Of a stretch of DNA of 64,000 bases, positions 8,497-16,379 are shown in pieces. The stretch is from Natronosalvus hydrolyticus (GTDB taxonomy: Archaea > Halobacteriota > Halobacteria > Halobacteriales > Natrialbaceae). Within the stretch, counting starts at the first letter, position 1, and each line of letters starts with the position of its first letter. The notes beneath the pieces are model-generated. The model saw nothing but the letters and a program-made list of their open reading frames with translations, was not told where the DNA came from and did no database searches. The translations under genes and the position numbers were made by a program. The DNA lies in the NCBI GenBank assembly GCA_025517525.1, contig JAOPJZ010000007.1:62001-126000 (forward strand), read 5' to 3'.

Positions 8497-10218
8497 ATGG
8501 ACAGACGAAAATTCTTGGTCGGAGTCGGTAGCGCCTCCCTCGGCGGGAGCGCACTGCTCGGAACCGGCGCATTCAGTAGAGTCGAATCGAATAGAGCCGT
8601 CACGATCCAGGTCGCGGAAGACCCGGACGCGTATCTCGGACTGGACGAGTGTGAGACGTTGCACGGGGACAACTACGTCGAATTAGACGATAATGGACAC
8701 CTATACGTCGACATCTCGGAGAACCCGAACGGCGGTGAGGGCGTCAACTCGAACTCCCGGACGTGGTTCCACAACGTCTTCCAGATCTGTAACCAGGGGA
8801 AAGAAGACGCCTGCGTCTGGATTCATCAGGACGATAACTGGCCGGTCGTCGAGAGCGGTCCGTACGAGGGTGAACCCCGCGTCGACTTTTACCTCGAGGA
8901 CGACGACGAGGCGTCGATACTCGGTACAGAGAACGCCACAGCGGTCGAACTCGGCGAGTGTTACTGTATCGGGATCCGGACGAACACGCACGGGATCAAC
9001 GCGAACGATGAAGCGGCACTCCTCGACGAGCTCGAGGATACGATCACGCTTGTGGCGGACGTGGAGTGTCCCGATCCGGATGTTCCACCGGAGTGTGTCG
9101 AACCGAAAGAAGCGACCTGGGACGAAATCGGTGAGAGGGACGAGGCTGGTGGGCCAGTCATCGTTATGGGGCTGGATTCGGAGTTGGCACCCGGAAGGGA
9201 TGGTCACGGACCACCGGAAGAGCATGCCGAGATGGTTGCCTCACTACTCGACGATGTCACCAATGGGCAGGATGGAATACTCGTGTTAGGTGGGTACCCT
9301 AATTCCTACTCTAATATCATCGATTACTGGGAGGGCGATGTTGGCAAGGATCCACAGGTCGACGAAGTCGTAGACTTCGTGTACGAAGAGGACGAGATGG
9401 AAACGGTCGACTTTGACAACTACGCTATGCTCGGGGTCGTCAGTGGAGATGACCAACTCGGCTGGGGATCCGGTAACGGCCTCACCAACAGTCAGAACGA
9501 GGTGCTGATCGATCGCTCTGACGACATCGCTGACTTCGTCAATGCTGGAGGCGGGCTACTCGTCAAAACTCAGGATGGGCTGGACGATCCGGCTGGCTTC
9601 CTTGGTCCACTTGGCCAGTTCGATGGAATGTTCGGGATCGATGGCGCAGGCTACGGTGATGCACCCGGCACCATCGAAATCACCGAGGCCGGCGAAGAGC
9701 TTGGCCTCGATGCCGAGGCTGATGGAAGTGGTATGAACAACTGGGAGAGCTGGTGTTGCTGGCACGACGTCTACACCGAATACCCCGATTTCCTCGAGGT
9801 GTTGGCGTGGAACACTGACTCCACGTCGGCCGGTGAGGGTCATGCAGCGGCCCTCGGCGGCGACCAGGTGCAGGTTCCTCGCGAAGTCGCGCTTTCCATT
9901 ACCGGCGTTGATGCACTTGGTGACGGTCAGTCGTCGTCCTACGAGGTCGAACTCGAGAACCAAGGAGGTGAAACGATCGAGGGTGGCTTCGAAATCGATG
10001 TCATCAGCGGTGACGTCTCGATCGATCACCAGCTGCCGGATGGCGAACTCGAACTCGGATCTGGTGAGGACGAAACGTGGGAGGACGGACTCGAACTAAC
10101 CGCTGACGGGCCCGGTTTGCTTGAGGTCGAAGTTGCGTTCACTGACGAAGATGGCGAAGAGTTAGTGTCTGTCGAGGTAGACATCGAATCGGTCAGCGAA
10201 GAACCCGGTATCTGCTGA
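8497..10218 (+). CDS. DUF1102/TasA-like surface protein with amidotransferase-like and Ig-like domains
   Basis: 573 residues from the ATG at 8497; eight upstream codons are open but the signal begins here. The N-terminus is MDRRKFLVGVGSASLGG plus GTGAFSRVES, followed by the shared core (about 30-195). That core contains DAYLGLD, GVNSNSRTWFHNVFQICNQG and a CYCIGI strand. Residues about 215-430 form an alpha/beta domain (VIVMGLDSELAPG, GILVLGGYPN, FVNAGGGLLVKT, HAAALGGDQV) resembling class-I glutamine amidotransferase/ThuA-like folds. I could not place a Cys-His-Glu triad. A CARDB-like strand domain closes the protein. It is the only paralogue here on the plus strand. The role is presumably that of a fibre-associated or tip protein (inference). 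Confidence 0.75.
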   Translation: MDRRKFLVGVGSASLGGSALLGTGAFSRVESNRAVTIQVAEDPDAYLGLDECETLHGDNYVELDDNGHLYVDISENPNGGEGVNSNSRTWFHNVFQICNQGKEDACVWIHQDDNWPVVESGPYEGEPRVDFYLEDDDEASILGTENATAVELGECYCIGIRTNTHGINANDEAALLDELEDTITLVADVECPDPDVPPECVEPKEATWDEIGERDEAGGPVIVMGLDSELAPGRDGHGPPEEHAEMVASLLDDVTNGQDGILVLGGYPNSYSNIIDYWEGDVGKDPQVDEVVDFVYEEDEMETVDFDNYAMLGVVSGDDQLGWGSGNGLTNSQNEVLIDRSDDIADFVNAGGGLLVKTQDGLDDPAGFLGPLGQFDGMFGIDGAGYGDAPGTIEITEAGEELGLDAEADGSGMNNWESWCCWHDVYTEYPDFLEVLAWNTDSTSAGEGHAAALGGDQVQVPREVALSITGVDALGDGQSSSYEVELENQGGETIEGGFEIDVISGDVSIDHQLPDGELELGSGEDETWEDGLELTADGPGLLEVEVAFTDEDGEELVSVEVDIESVSEEPGIC

Positions 10219-10240
10219 GGGGGCTCGCGATTTTCTATCG

Positions 10241-10246
10241 TTTTTT
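10241..10246 (+). terminator. T-run after the 8497 gene
   Basis: Six T preceded by a shorter TTTT, 23 bases past the stop: an archaeal-style U-rich terminator. Confidence 0.4.
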
Positions 10247-10375
10247 GTTGGATATCGATTACATTTCTGTTACTCGTTGCTGGCAGGTGTTACACGGCTT
10301 GACTCGTCTGTGCGAAGGGGCGAATAGCGGAACGGGATGGTGTCGAAAAAACAGCGGGCAGTCTGTCAATAGCGC

Positions 10376-11401
10376 TCAACAGATCGGTGTAAACTCCCCA
10401 CTTCCAGGGGATTCTCTCCCGCCAGAGACGATTTGCAGTTCGTTCCCGGGAGACACATCCGGGTGGAGGTATTGGCCAACTTCGACGGTTCTCGAGCAAC
10501 TGACGTGGAACTCGTCGTCTGGATCTTCCTCTCCGTCTTGAACGACGCGGATTCGCTCTCCATCGACGTAAAACCGGGTTTCCGGTGCGCCCTGGGTGAG
10601 TAAATCCAGCATGAACGAACTCCCACCATCGACGTCGTCGTCGAATAATACGACCCAGTTGTCAGAATCACCAGTGGTTCGTTGTTCGACTTTGATCTCC
10701 TTATCGCCTCCCGTATTCTCGAGTTCCAGCTGCGTCAACCGACCCATATCTCCATCAGGGTCACACACGCTACAATCCGGTAACTCGTCCCCATTGTCGG
10801 GCTCGGGACAGTCGACGTCCGCGTTGATGCGGATCTCGTTTTCGAGCGACGCTAACAACTCGTCGCCGTCGGACAACCCGTGCGTTCGCGTTTTGATCCC
10901 GACACAGAAACAGTCCCCGAGCTCGAGAACCTGCCTATTTTCCTCGCCAATGAGCGACCGATCGTCATCGTCGCCGACGTAGAACTCGACGCGACGGTCG
11001 CCCTCGTACTGTCCCTCGTCGACGCGCGGCCACGCTTCGCTGTCCGAAATCCAGACGCAGACGTCTTCTTTCCCCTGGTTACAGATCTGGAAGACGTTGT
11101 GAAACCACGTCCGAGAGTTCGAATTGACTCCGTCCCCGAGCGGCGAATCACCGATGGTCGGGTTATCCGGATTCATCAGGATCTCGAGATGGCCGTTCCC
11201 GTCCGGATGTGCGTAACTCCCGTTTGGAGTCGGCTCATCGCCGCCGCATTTGTCGAGTCCCAGGTATGCGTCTCGATCTTCCGCAACCGCGATCGTGACG
11301 TTCCGGTTCGATTCGACTCGGCTGAACGCGCCGGTTCCGAGCAGTGCGCTCCCGCCGAGGGAGGCGCTACCGACTCCGATCAAAAATTTTCGTCGTTCCA
11401 T
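10376..11401 (-). CDS. DUF1102/TasA-like surface protein with DUF7467-like tail
   Basis: 341 residues. The ATG at 11401 follows GGGGGAATACC. The signal MERRKFLIGVGSASLGG then GTGAFSRVESNR and the core (DAYLGLDKCGGDEP, GVNSNSRTWFHNVFQICNQG, CFCVGIKT) are nearly identical to the proteins at 8497 and 12304. Residues about 215-341 hold a different module: TQLELENTGG, a Trp strand, RFYVDGERIRV and DDEFHVSCSRTVEVGQYL, which resembles the haloarchaeal DUF7467 pattern with its HxSCS motif. It is probably exported by the same route and processed by the signal peptidase at 16380. Convergent with 8497-10218. Confidence 0.75.
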   Translation of the reverse strand: MERRKFLIGVGSASLGGSALLGTGAFSRVESNRNVTIAVAEDRDAYLGLDKCGGDEPTPNGSYAHPDGNGHLEILMNPDNPTIGDSPLGDGVNSNSRTWFHNVFQICNQGKEDVCVWISDSEAWPRVDEGQYEGDRRVEFYVGDDDDRSLIGEENRQVLELGDCFCVGIKTRTHGLSDGDELLASLENEIRINADVDCPEPDNGDELPDCSVCDPDGDMGRLTQLELENTGGDKEIKVEQRTTGDSDNWVVLFDDDVDGGSSFMLDLLTQGAPETRFYVDGERIRVVQDGEEDPDDEFHVSCSRTVEVGQYLHPDVSPGNELQIVSGGRESPGSGEFTPIC

Positions 11402-11802
11402 GGTATTCCCCCACGATAGCGCGTGGTGTGCTGGACTCTCGCCATCCCGTCAGATATGGATTCACTCGTTGTCGGCCGACCAACCAGATCGTACCCGAAC
11501 ACAACCTTTCTTTGCTCGTCTCAAGACCGTGCAAACGAAGCCACAATTCAGCACCAGCGCCGGAAATTTCGACCGTGGCCGTGACTATTCTCGAACGTTT
11601 CAGCCCACAGCGTCGGGGTGCTCAACGAAGGCTTGAGCCATGGTACCGTCTGCATAGATATAGTCCGGGCGCTCGTTCCTCGAGGTACTGGGGGCTTAGA
11701 GGGTATGAAACAGCACGATCGACACGCCGGGATCAATGCCCACGATAGACGAACGGCACCAGCAGCGGTGAGGGAAAACCAGTCGACAGCAGGTGGTTAC
11801 TC
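11402..11802. other. divergent gap, no gene seen
   Basis: It separates the minus-strand surface protein from a small plus-strand zinc-ribbon gene. Open frames on both strands are non-acidic and rich in Arg/Ser, typical of shadow frames. AGGTGG at 11791-11796 is the ribosome-binding site of the next gene. Confidence 0.4.
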
Positions 11803-12015
11803 GTGATAATCTGCGCTCACTGTGAGACGTCTCAGTTTCTCCATATCACCGAAAGCACCATCGAATTCGATAACGGCGAGATGAGTACGCTCGAGGAATC
11901 CTATCACTGCACGAAGTGTGATGGGAACGGCGTTTACTGGTATTTTTTCGAGAAGGAGTGTGTCAGTGGCTCCGTCGAACTGACCGACGAGCGCCCTCGG
12001 ATGATTGAACAGTGA
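11803..12015 (+). CDS. small zinc-ribbon protein
   Basis: 70 residues from a GTG at 11803, with AGGTGG six bases upstream. It begins MIICAHCETSQFLHI, giving one CxxC pair. A second pair (YHCTKCDGNG) occurs near residue 37, so the protein can form a four-Cys zinc ribbon. It ends in a charged tail. It is similar in style to the many small zinc-finger proteins of haloarchaea, whose roles are largely unknown. The start could be later, but the first CxxC requires this one. Confidence 0.62.
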   Translation: MIICAHCETSQFLHITESTIEFDNGEMSTLEESYHCTKCDGNGVYWYFFEKECVSGSVELTDERPRMIEQ

Positions 12016-12120
12016 GACTCGCCGAGACGATATTTGTTTGTTAGCACGCTAGAAACGATGATGGCAGAGAAGGGTTCGCGTAGCCGCTACGACTACCCCG
12101 TGAACGTCACCATCGCTATT

Positions 12121-12231
12121 CTGTCTAACCGCGTACTTTCGCAGAGACCGACTGTACGTTGATTACGAAGTCCCGTTCGAGAGGCGGGAACCCTCACCCG
12201 CAACGAAGACGCGCTCGTGACGGCGGAGTAG
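12121..12231 (+). pseudogene. possible TnpB (IS200/IS605-type) C-terminal remnant
   Basis: In the frame ending at the TAG of 12229-12231 the last residues read SPVREAGTLTRNEDALVTAE, followed by GGTGGGGCG. This resembles the common haloarchaeal TnpB tail (a VxEAGS/T motif, then an acidic end with a stop in a G-rich context). A TGA at 12160 interrupts the frame, so at most a tail survives. The call rests on memory of the motif only. Confidence 0.35.
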
Positions 12232-12303
12232 GGTGGGGCGTTCATGGAGAAGTGACTACATCTATCTAGCGCGTGAACTAAAAAAGTTAGCCGTCAAACG
12301 TTT

Positions 12304-13671
12304 TTATCTGGTGAATGACGGTGGGAACGCACACTGAGCGAGGTCAGTGTACTCTTTGGTTTCACCAACGACGTCACTCAGCTCTCCGTTGGCGAGGTCG
12401 ACGGTGTACCAGTTCCCGTTGGTTCCAACACCCGAGCCAGCCTGGTGGGCGTAGAGTATCCCGTCCGGACCGAACGCGATCTGCTTGTTGACAGCGTGTG
12501 AGGTCAGATCGACATCGGAGTCGCTCGCGTCTGCGACCACGTCAACGGTATCGATACTCGAGCCACTCGCACTCAGTTCGACCTCGATGAACTGTGCGGG
12601 ACTGCCGGAACTGGACGTGCTAATGTAGGTCGTGGTCCCTTCAATTGCGACGTCGCCCAGGTTGATCGAGTCGATTCCGAGATCACCAACCACTTCGTCA
12701 TCGCCGTTCCTGTCCACTCGCCACAGGTCGGACGATCCGTTCGGGACGAAGTAGTAGTGGCCCTGCATGAACCACGCTGCACCAGCGACGGCGCTTCCGG
12801 TTCCTATCTGACCCAGGGTTTCGAATCCGGAGCCATCGTACACATGAAGGTCACCGTTTTGCGTGGTGAAGTACCAGTTACCCTCATCATCGTCGAACGC
12901 CAGGCCGTTCGGATAGTACTGCTCGTTTTCGTCGAAGCCGTCTAGGTCGACGATATGGCTTGTGTCCGAGAAGTTCGGGATGCCGATCGCTTCGATCTGT
13001 TGTACACCGGTCCCCTGGGAGATGCCGTAGATCGGACATCGTTCTTCGGGATCCGAGAAACAGAGTCCATCCACGTCGGCCACGATCTCGATCGTGTTAT
13101 CCAGCGCCTCGAGCAACTCGGCTTCCTCCGAGAGGCCGTAGCTTCGCGTCTTGATTCCGACACAGACGCACTCGCCGAGCGGAATCCCGATCGCGTTCTC
13201 CTCGCCGATGAGCGAACGGCCGTCGTCAGCGCCCAGGTAGAACTCGACGCGGCGTTTGCCAGCGTCTGGTTCTCCTCCTTCGACGCGGGGCCAGGATTCA
13301 CTGTCCGAGATCCACACACAGATGTCTTCTTTCCCCTGATTACAGATCTGGAAGACGTTGTCGAACCAGGTCGTCGAGTTCGAGTTGATGCCGGCTCCGA
13401 GATAGTTGTCTTCCTCCCCGTTGTGGGTCGGATTCTCATCGTTCATGAGAATCTCGAGATGGCCGTTCCCATCGAGGTGTGCGTAACTGCCGTTCGGCGT
13501 CGGATTATCTCCGCCACACTTGTCGAGGCCGAGGTACGCGTCCGGATCTTCGGCGACTTCGATCGTCACCGATCGTTGCGATTCGACCCGGCTGAACGCG
13601 CCCGTACCGAGTAAGGCACTGCCGCCTATGGATGCGCTCCCCACCCCCATTACGAATTGTCTTCGTTTCAT
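12304..13671 (-). CDS. DUF1102/TasA-like surface protein with beta-propeller-like tail
   Basis: 455 residues starting MKRRQFVMGVGSASIGG and GTGAFSRVESQR. The core to about residue 205 matches its neighbours (DAYLGLDKCGGDNP, FDNVFQICNQGKEDICVWI, CVCVGIKT). From about 210 onward the protein has repeated short strands with propeller-like blades: YYPNGLAFDDDEGNWYF, GDLHVYDGSGF, AGAAWFMQGHYYFVP, LWRVDRNGD, GDVAIEGTTTYIS, KQIAFGPDGILYAH, NWYTVDLANGEL. This looks like a six- or seven-bladed propeller suited to binding. It lies 33 bases downstream of the paralogue at 13705 on the same strand, so the two are probably co-transcribed. Confidence 0.75.
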   Translation of the reverse strand: MKRRQFVMGVGSASIGGSALLGTGAFSRVESQRSVTIEVAEDPDAYLGLDKCGGDNPTPNGSYAHLDGNGHLEILMNDENPTHNGEEDNYLGAGINSNSTTWFDNVFQICNQGKEDICVWISDSESWPRVEGGEPDAGKRRVEFYLGADDGRSLIGEENAIGIPLGECVCVGIKTRSYGLSEEAELLEALDNTIEIVADVDGLCFSDPEERCPIYGISQGTGVQQIEAIGIPNFSDTSHIVDLDGFDENEQYYPNGLAFDDDEGNWYFTTQNGDLHVYDGSGFETLGQIGTGSAVAGAAWFMQGHYYFVPNGSSDLWRVDRNGDDEVVGDLGIDSINLGDVAIEGTTTYISTSSSGSPAQFIEVELSASGSSIDTVDVVADASDSDVDLTSHAVNKQIAFGPDGILYAHQAGSGVGTNGNWYTVDLANGELSDVVGETKEYTDLAQCAFPPSFTR

Positions 13672-13704
13672 AATTGAATAAGTCCGGTATTTTCTCCTGA
13701 ATGC

Positions 13705-14325
13705 TCAGGCTGGATTCTGGGGTTCTTCGCCCGCACCGGGTGCGTCGGCAACGATCGTCACGTCACCGGTAACTAACGGCTCGTCCTCCGTGGCATCGAC
13801 GCCGTACGTCTGCGTGACGATTTTCATCGTCTCGCACTCGCCGGTTTCGAGTACCAGCGCCTGGAATCCGGGTGCCTCCCAATCGTCGCTACTATCCATC
13901 ACGATCGAATTTCCGTCCTCGTCTCGAACGTCCGCAACTGGAGTCCCCTCGGCGTTAATGCCGTTGGGCGCGCTCGAGTGGAACTCGAGTCCGGTGACGT
14001 CGATGTACACGGTCGCGGTGTCCTTGCCGTTGTTACAGATGTCGAACATGCCCTCGAAGTACGTCGTCGAGTTCGAGTTGACACCGTCACCCTCTGGCTG
14101 GTCTGCGATGTTGACCTCGAGGTGTCCGTTGTCGTCCAGACCGACGTAATTGTTCGAATTGGGCGTGTCCAGCGGCACGAGTCCGAGGTAGGCCTCGTCG
14201 TCCGGTGCCACTTCGATGTTCACACTGCGAGTCGATTCGACGCGGCTGAACGCGCCCGTACCGAGGAGCGCGCTGCCGCCGATTGCTGTTCCGCCAACGC
14301 CGACTAGGAAGTTGCGTCGTTTCAT
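13705..14325 (-). CDS. short DUF1102/TasA-like protein (core only)
   Basis: 206 residues from the ATG at 14325, preceded by GGAGCAAGACA; a second ATG lies six codons upstream. It has the common signal (MKRRNFLVGVGGTAIGG, GTGAFSRVEST) and a single beta-rich core (DEAYLGLVPLDTPNSNNYV, GVNSNSTTYFEGMFDICNNG, ETGECETMKIVTQTYGV) ending just after GDVTIVADAP. No extra domain is attached. By analogy with TasA/camelysin it is the best candidate for the main fibre subunit. It heads a two-gene unit with 12304-13671. Confidence 0.78.
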   Translation of the reverse strand: MKRRNFLVGVGGTAIGGSALLGTGAFSRVESTRSVNIEVAPDDEAYLGLVPLDTPNSNNYVGLDDNGHLEVNIADQPEGDGVNSNSTTYFEGMFDICNNGKDTATVYIDVTGLEFHSSAPNGINAEGTPVADVRDEDGNSIVMDSSDDWEAPGFQALVLETGECETMKIVTQTYGVDATEDEPLVTGDVTIVADAPGAGEEPQNPA

Positions 14326-14823
14326 TGTCTTGCTCCGAGACACGGTTTCGCTTCGCCCGTGTCCCTTGCTCGAGGCGTTGATTGCAACCGTCGTATGTAT
14401 TCACTAATTGTCCATTTCGACCCGATAGCATCCGGATATTGTCCATTTTACGCCCAGGTTGGGCTGAAAACGGGTGTCAACAATGGGGGGTTGGATGGGA
14501 GTGTGATCAGCATGTCAACGTTCTATGAAACCCTGTAGTGGTACACACCAACGTTTCGCATGCTGGCGTGGAGACCGCATCGGAACAACGACTACCAGAA
14601 ACCGCCAGCATGCTATCGGGTAGAGACGAAATATCTTCTCGATCACGACCTTCGAGAGTCGCCACGTACCGGTGGCTGCAACAGGGGCAGTGGCGATGGT
14701 TGTAGGGACGGTGGCAGTAGTAGCTATTCTCGTGTTGGTAGCAGTGGTACAGGGAGTAACAGTGACCAGGGTTCTGGCAACTGAATTCCTACCCGAGACT
14801 CATCGCATCGAAAGCGAACACAA
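14326..14823. other. gap with low-complexity GGTAGCAGTGG-type sequence
   Basis: Between the short paralogue and the 3' end of the DUF5305 gene. A patch at about 14680-14775 is rich in GTGGCAGTAG-type triplets. One frame there reads as Gly/Ser-rich and another (GTG at 14672 to TAG at 14827) as a single hydrophobic helix. Neither has enough support to call a gene. Confidence 0.4.
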
Positions 14824-16371
14824 CTAGTCGTTTTCTTCTGGTTCCTCGTCGCTCGCGTCAACCGCTTCGACGCCCGGATCGGTTTCGCCATTCGAGTTCA
14901 GGTTGTCCTCGAGACGCCGTTCGTCGCCGTAGTCTTCCGCTTCTTGGTCATCGAAGATGGAGGATAACTCGTCGAAAGCAGCCTCATCTCGAGTCGAGTT
15001 GTCGCTATCCTCGCTGTCTCTGTTCTCGAAGAACGGGCGATCGCCGGCATCGTCGAAGAGGGGCGGGTCGCCACCGACCAGGACGCCATCTCCGACGCCC
15101 TCGTCAACATCATCCGATGCTGCCGCTCGACGCTCGTTCTCGCTGACGTCATCCGTGACACCGTCACTCATCTTTATTCTCGAGGCCTGTTTCGACTCGA
15201 GTGAGTCCGCCGCTTCGTTTCGCTGCTCACCTCCGACTGCGGCTTCTCTCTCATCTTCGTCAATTTCGTTGTCATCTTCAGGCGTCCGATCCGCCGGTTC
15301 GTACACGTGATACACGTCCCCCTCGACGACGTAGTACGCACCCTGTTGGGGATCCTCGATTACCCGCCGATCGGAGTCGATGGCCACGTCAACCAGCCCT
15401 TCGAGATTCGCGATTTCGATGCGCGGCCCCTCGAGGTCGGATTCCTCGACTCGGCCCACGCTGATCCAGTCGTCGAACTCCTCGCGCTGGCTGGCGGCCT
15501 CGAGCAATCGTCGCTCGTCGTCGGTGACGGCTAACAAGTCAGCGTGTCGTCCGTAGCCGAGCGTCGCAATCCCGACCAGGCCGAATACCACCAGCGCGAG
15601 CGACCCGTACGATCGGAGGGGTCCGTAGCGTTCGTCGATTTCGACGGTCTCGGTGAAGGTCCGCTCGCCCACGTTCTCGGTGTTAGTCTGGACGCTGTAC
15701 GTCGAGCCAGTCGGCTCGAGGATGTACTCTCCCACGTGTCTGTTCGAGATCCGTTCGCCGTTTACCGTCCCGGAGACGGTCGTTTCGACGACGACGGTGG
15801 CTTCGCTGGTCCCGGGACTGGCCCCGAGACCGCTCTCGATCGCCTCGATCCGTGGCTCCACATCGCTCACGTTGAGGTCGAACGAGAGTTGCAGTTCCTG
15901 GCCCGGTTGTAGATCCTCGACGCTATCCCGTTCGAGGCGTTCTCGCTCAGTCCAGTAGGCGTTACCGTCGTCGTCGACCGACTGCAGCACGAGGAACACG
16001 TCGACGGTGGTATCGAGCTCGCCGTCGGGCGCTTCGTAGGCGTATGTGTACGTACCCTGAAGCTCCGGAGAGAGTCGAGTGTAGTACAGCCCCTGGTTTC
16101 GCAGGGTCTCCCCAACGGGGAAGACGGGGTTTGCCCGTTGAATCTCCGCCTGGTGGCTGAGCGTCGGCTGCTCTTCCCAGGTACCTGTCGGCTGGGAATC
16201 CTCGACGGTGGCCGGTGCGACGTGTGGTTCGTACGCCAGCCAACCCCCTGCGACGACGAGTGCGATGAACAGCCCGACCAGGAGCAGGAATCGCCGGTCG
16301 AGCAGCGCACGGAGCCGAATCTGTCGTCGGTCGTCGGTCGTCGGTTCGTCGGGTGAATGTGTGCGTGTCAT
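14824..16371 (-). CDS. DUF5305 membrane protein, partner of the signal peptidase
   Basis: 515 residues from the ATG at 16371, eight bases after the stop of the upstream signal-peptidase gene, so the two are almost certainly one operon. A helix at about 28-48 (FLLLVGLFIALVVAGGWLAY) is followed by a large outside beta domain (about 50-240) containing GLYYTRLSPELQGTYTYAYE, the DUF5305 hallmark. A second helix (SLALVVFGLVGIATLGYG) is followed by a cytoplasmic segment with YYVVEGDVYHVYEP, then a long acidic disordered tail. DUF5305 proteins commonly sit beside SipW-like peptidases in haloarchaea. The role is not established; it may help assembly or processing of the surface subunits next door. Confidence 0.78.
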   Translation of the reverse strand: MTRTHSPDEPTTDDRRQIRLRALLDRRFLLLVGLFIALVVAGGWLAYEPHVAPATVEDSQPTGTWEEQPTLSHQAEIQRANPVFPVGETLRNQGLYYTRLSPELQGTYTYAYEAPDGELDTTVDVFLVLQSVDDDGNAYWTERERLERDSVEDLQPGQELQLSFDLNVSDVEPRIEAIESGLGASPGTSEATVVVETTVSGTVNGERISNRHVGEYILEPTGSTYSVQTNTENVGERTFTETVEIDERYGPLRSYGSLALVVFGLVGIATLGYGRHADLLAVTDDERRLLEAASQREEFDDWISVGRVEESDLEGPRIEIANLEGLVDVAIDSDRRVIEDPQQGAYYVVEGDVYHVYEPADRTPEDDNEIDEDEREAAVGGEQRNEAADSLESKQASRIKMSDGVTDDVSENERRAAASDDVDEGVGDGVLVGGDPPLFDDAGDRPFFENRDSEDSDNSTRDEAAFDELSSIFDDQEAEDYGDERRLEDNLNSNGETDPGVEAVDASDEEPEEND

Positions 16372-16379
16372 GTGTTTTA

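Noticed and set aside
14560..14784. Gly/Ser-rich 74-residue frame
   Set aside because: Made by low-complexity triplets; another frame of the same DNA is equally open and hydrophobic.
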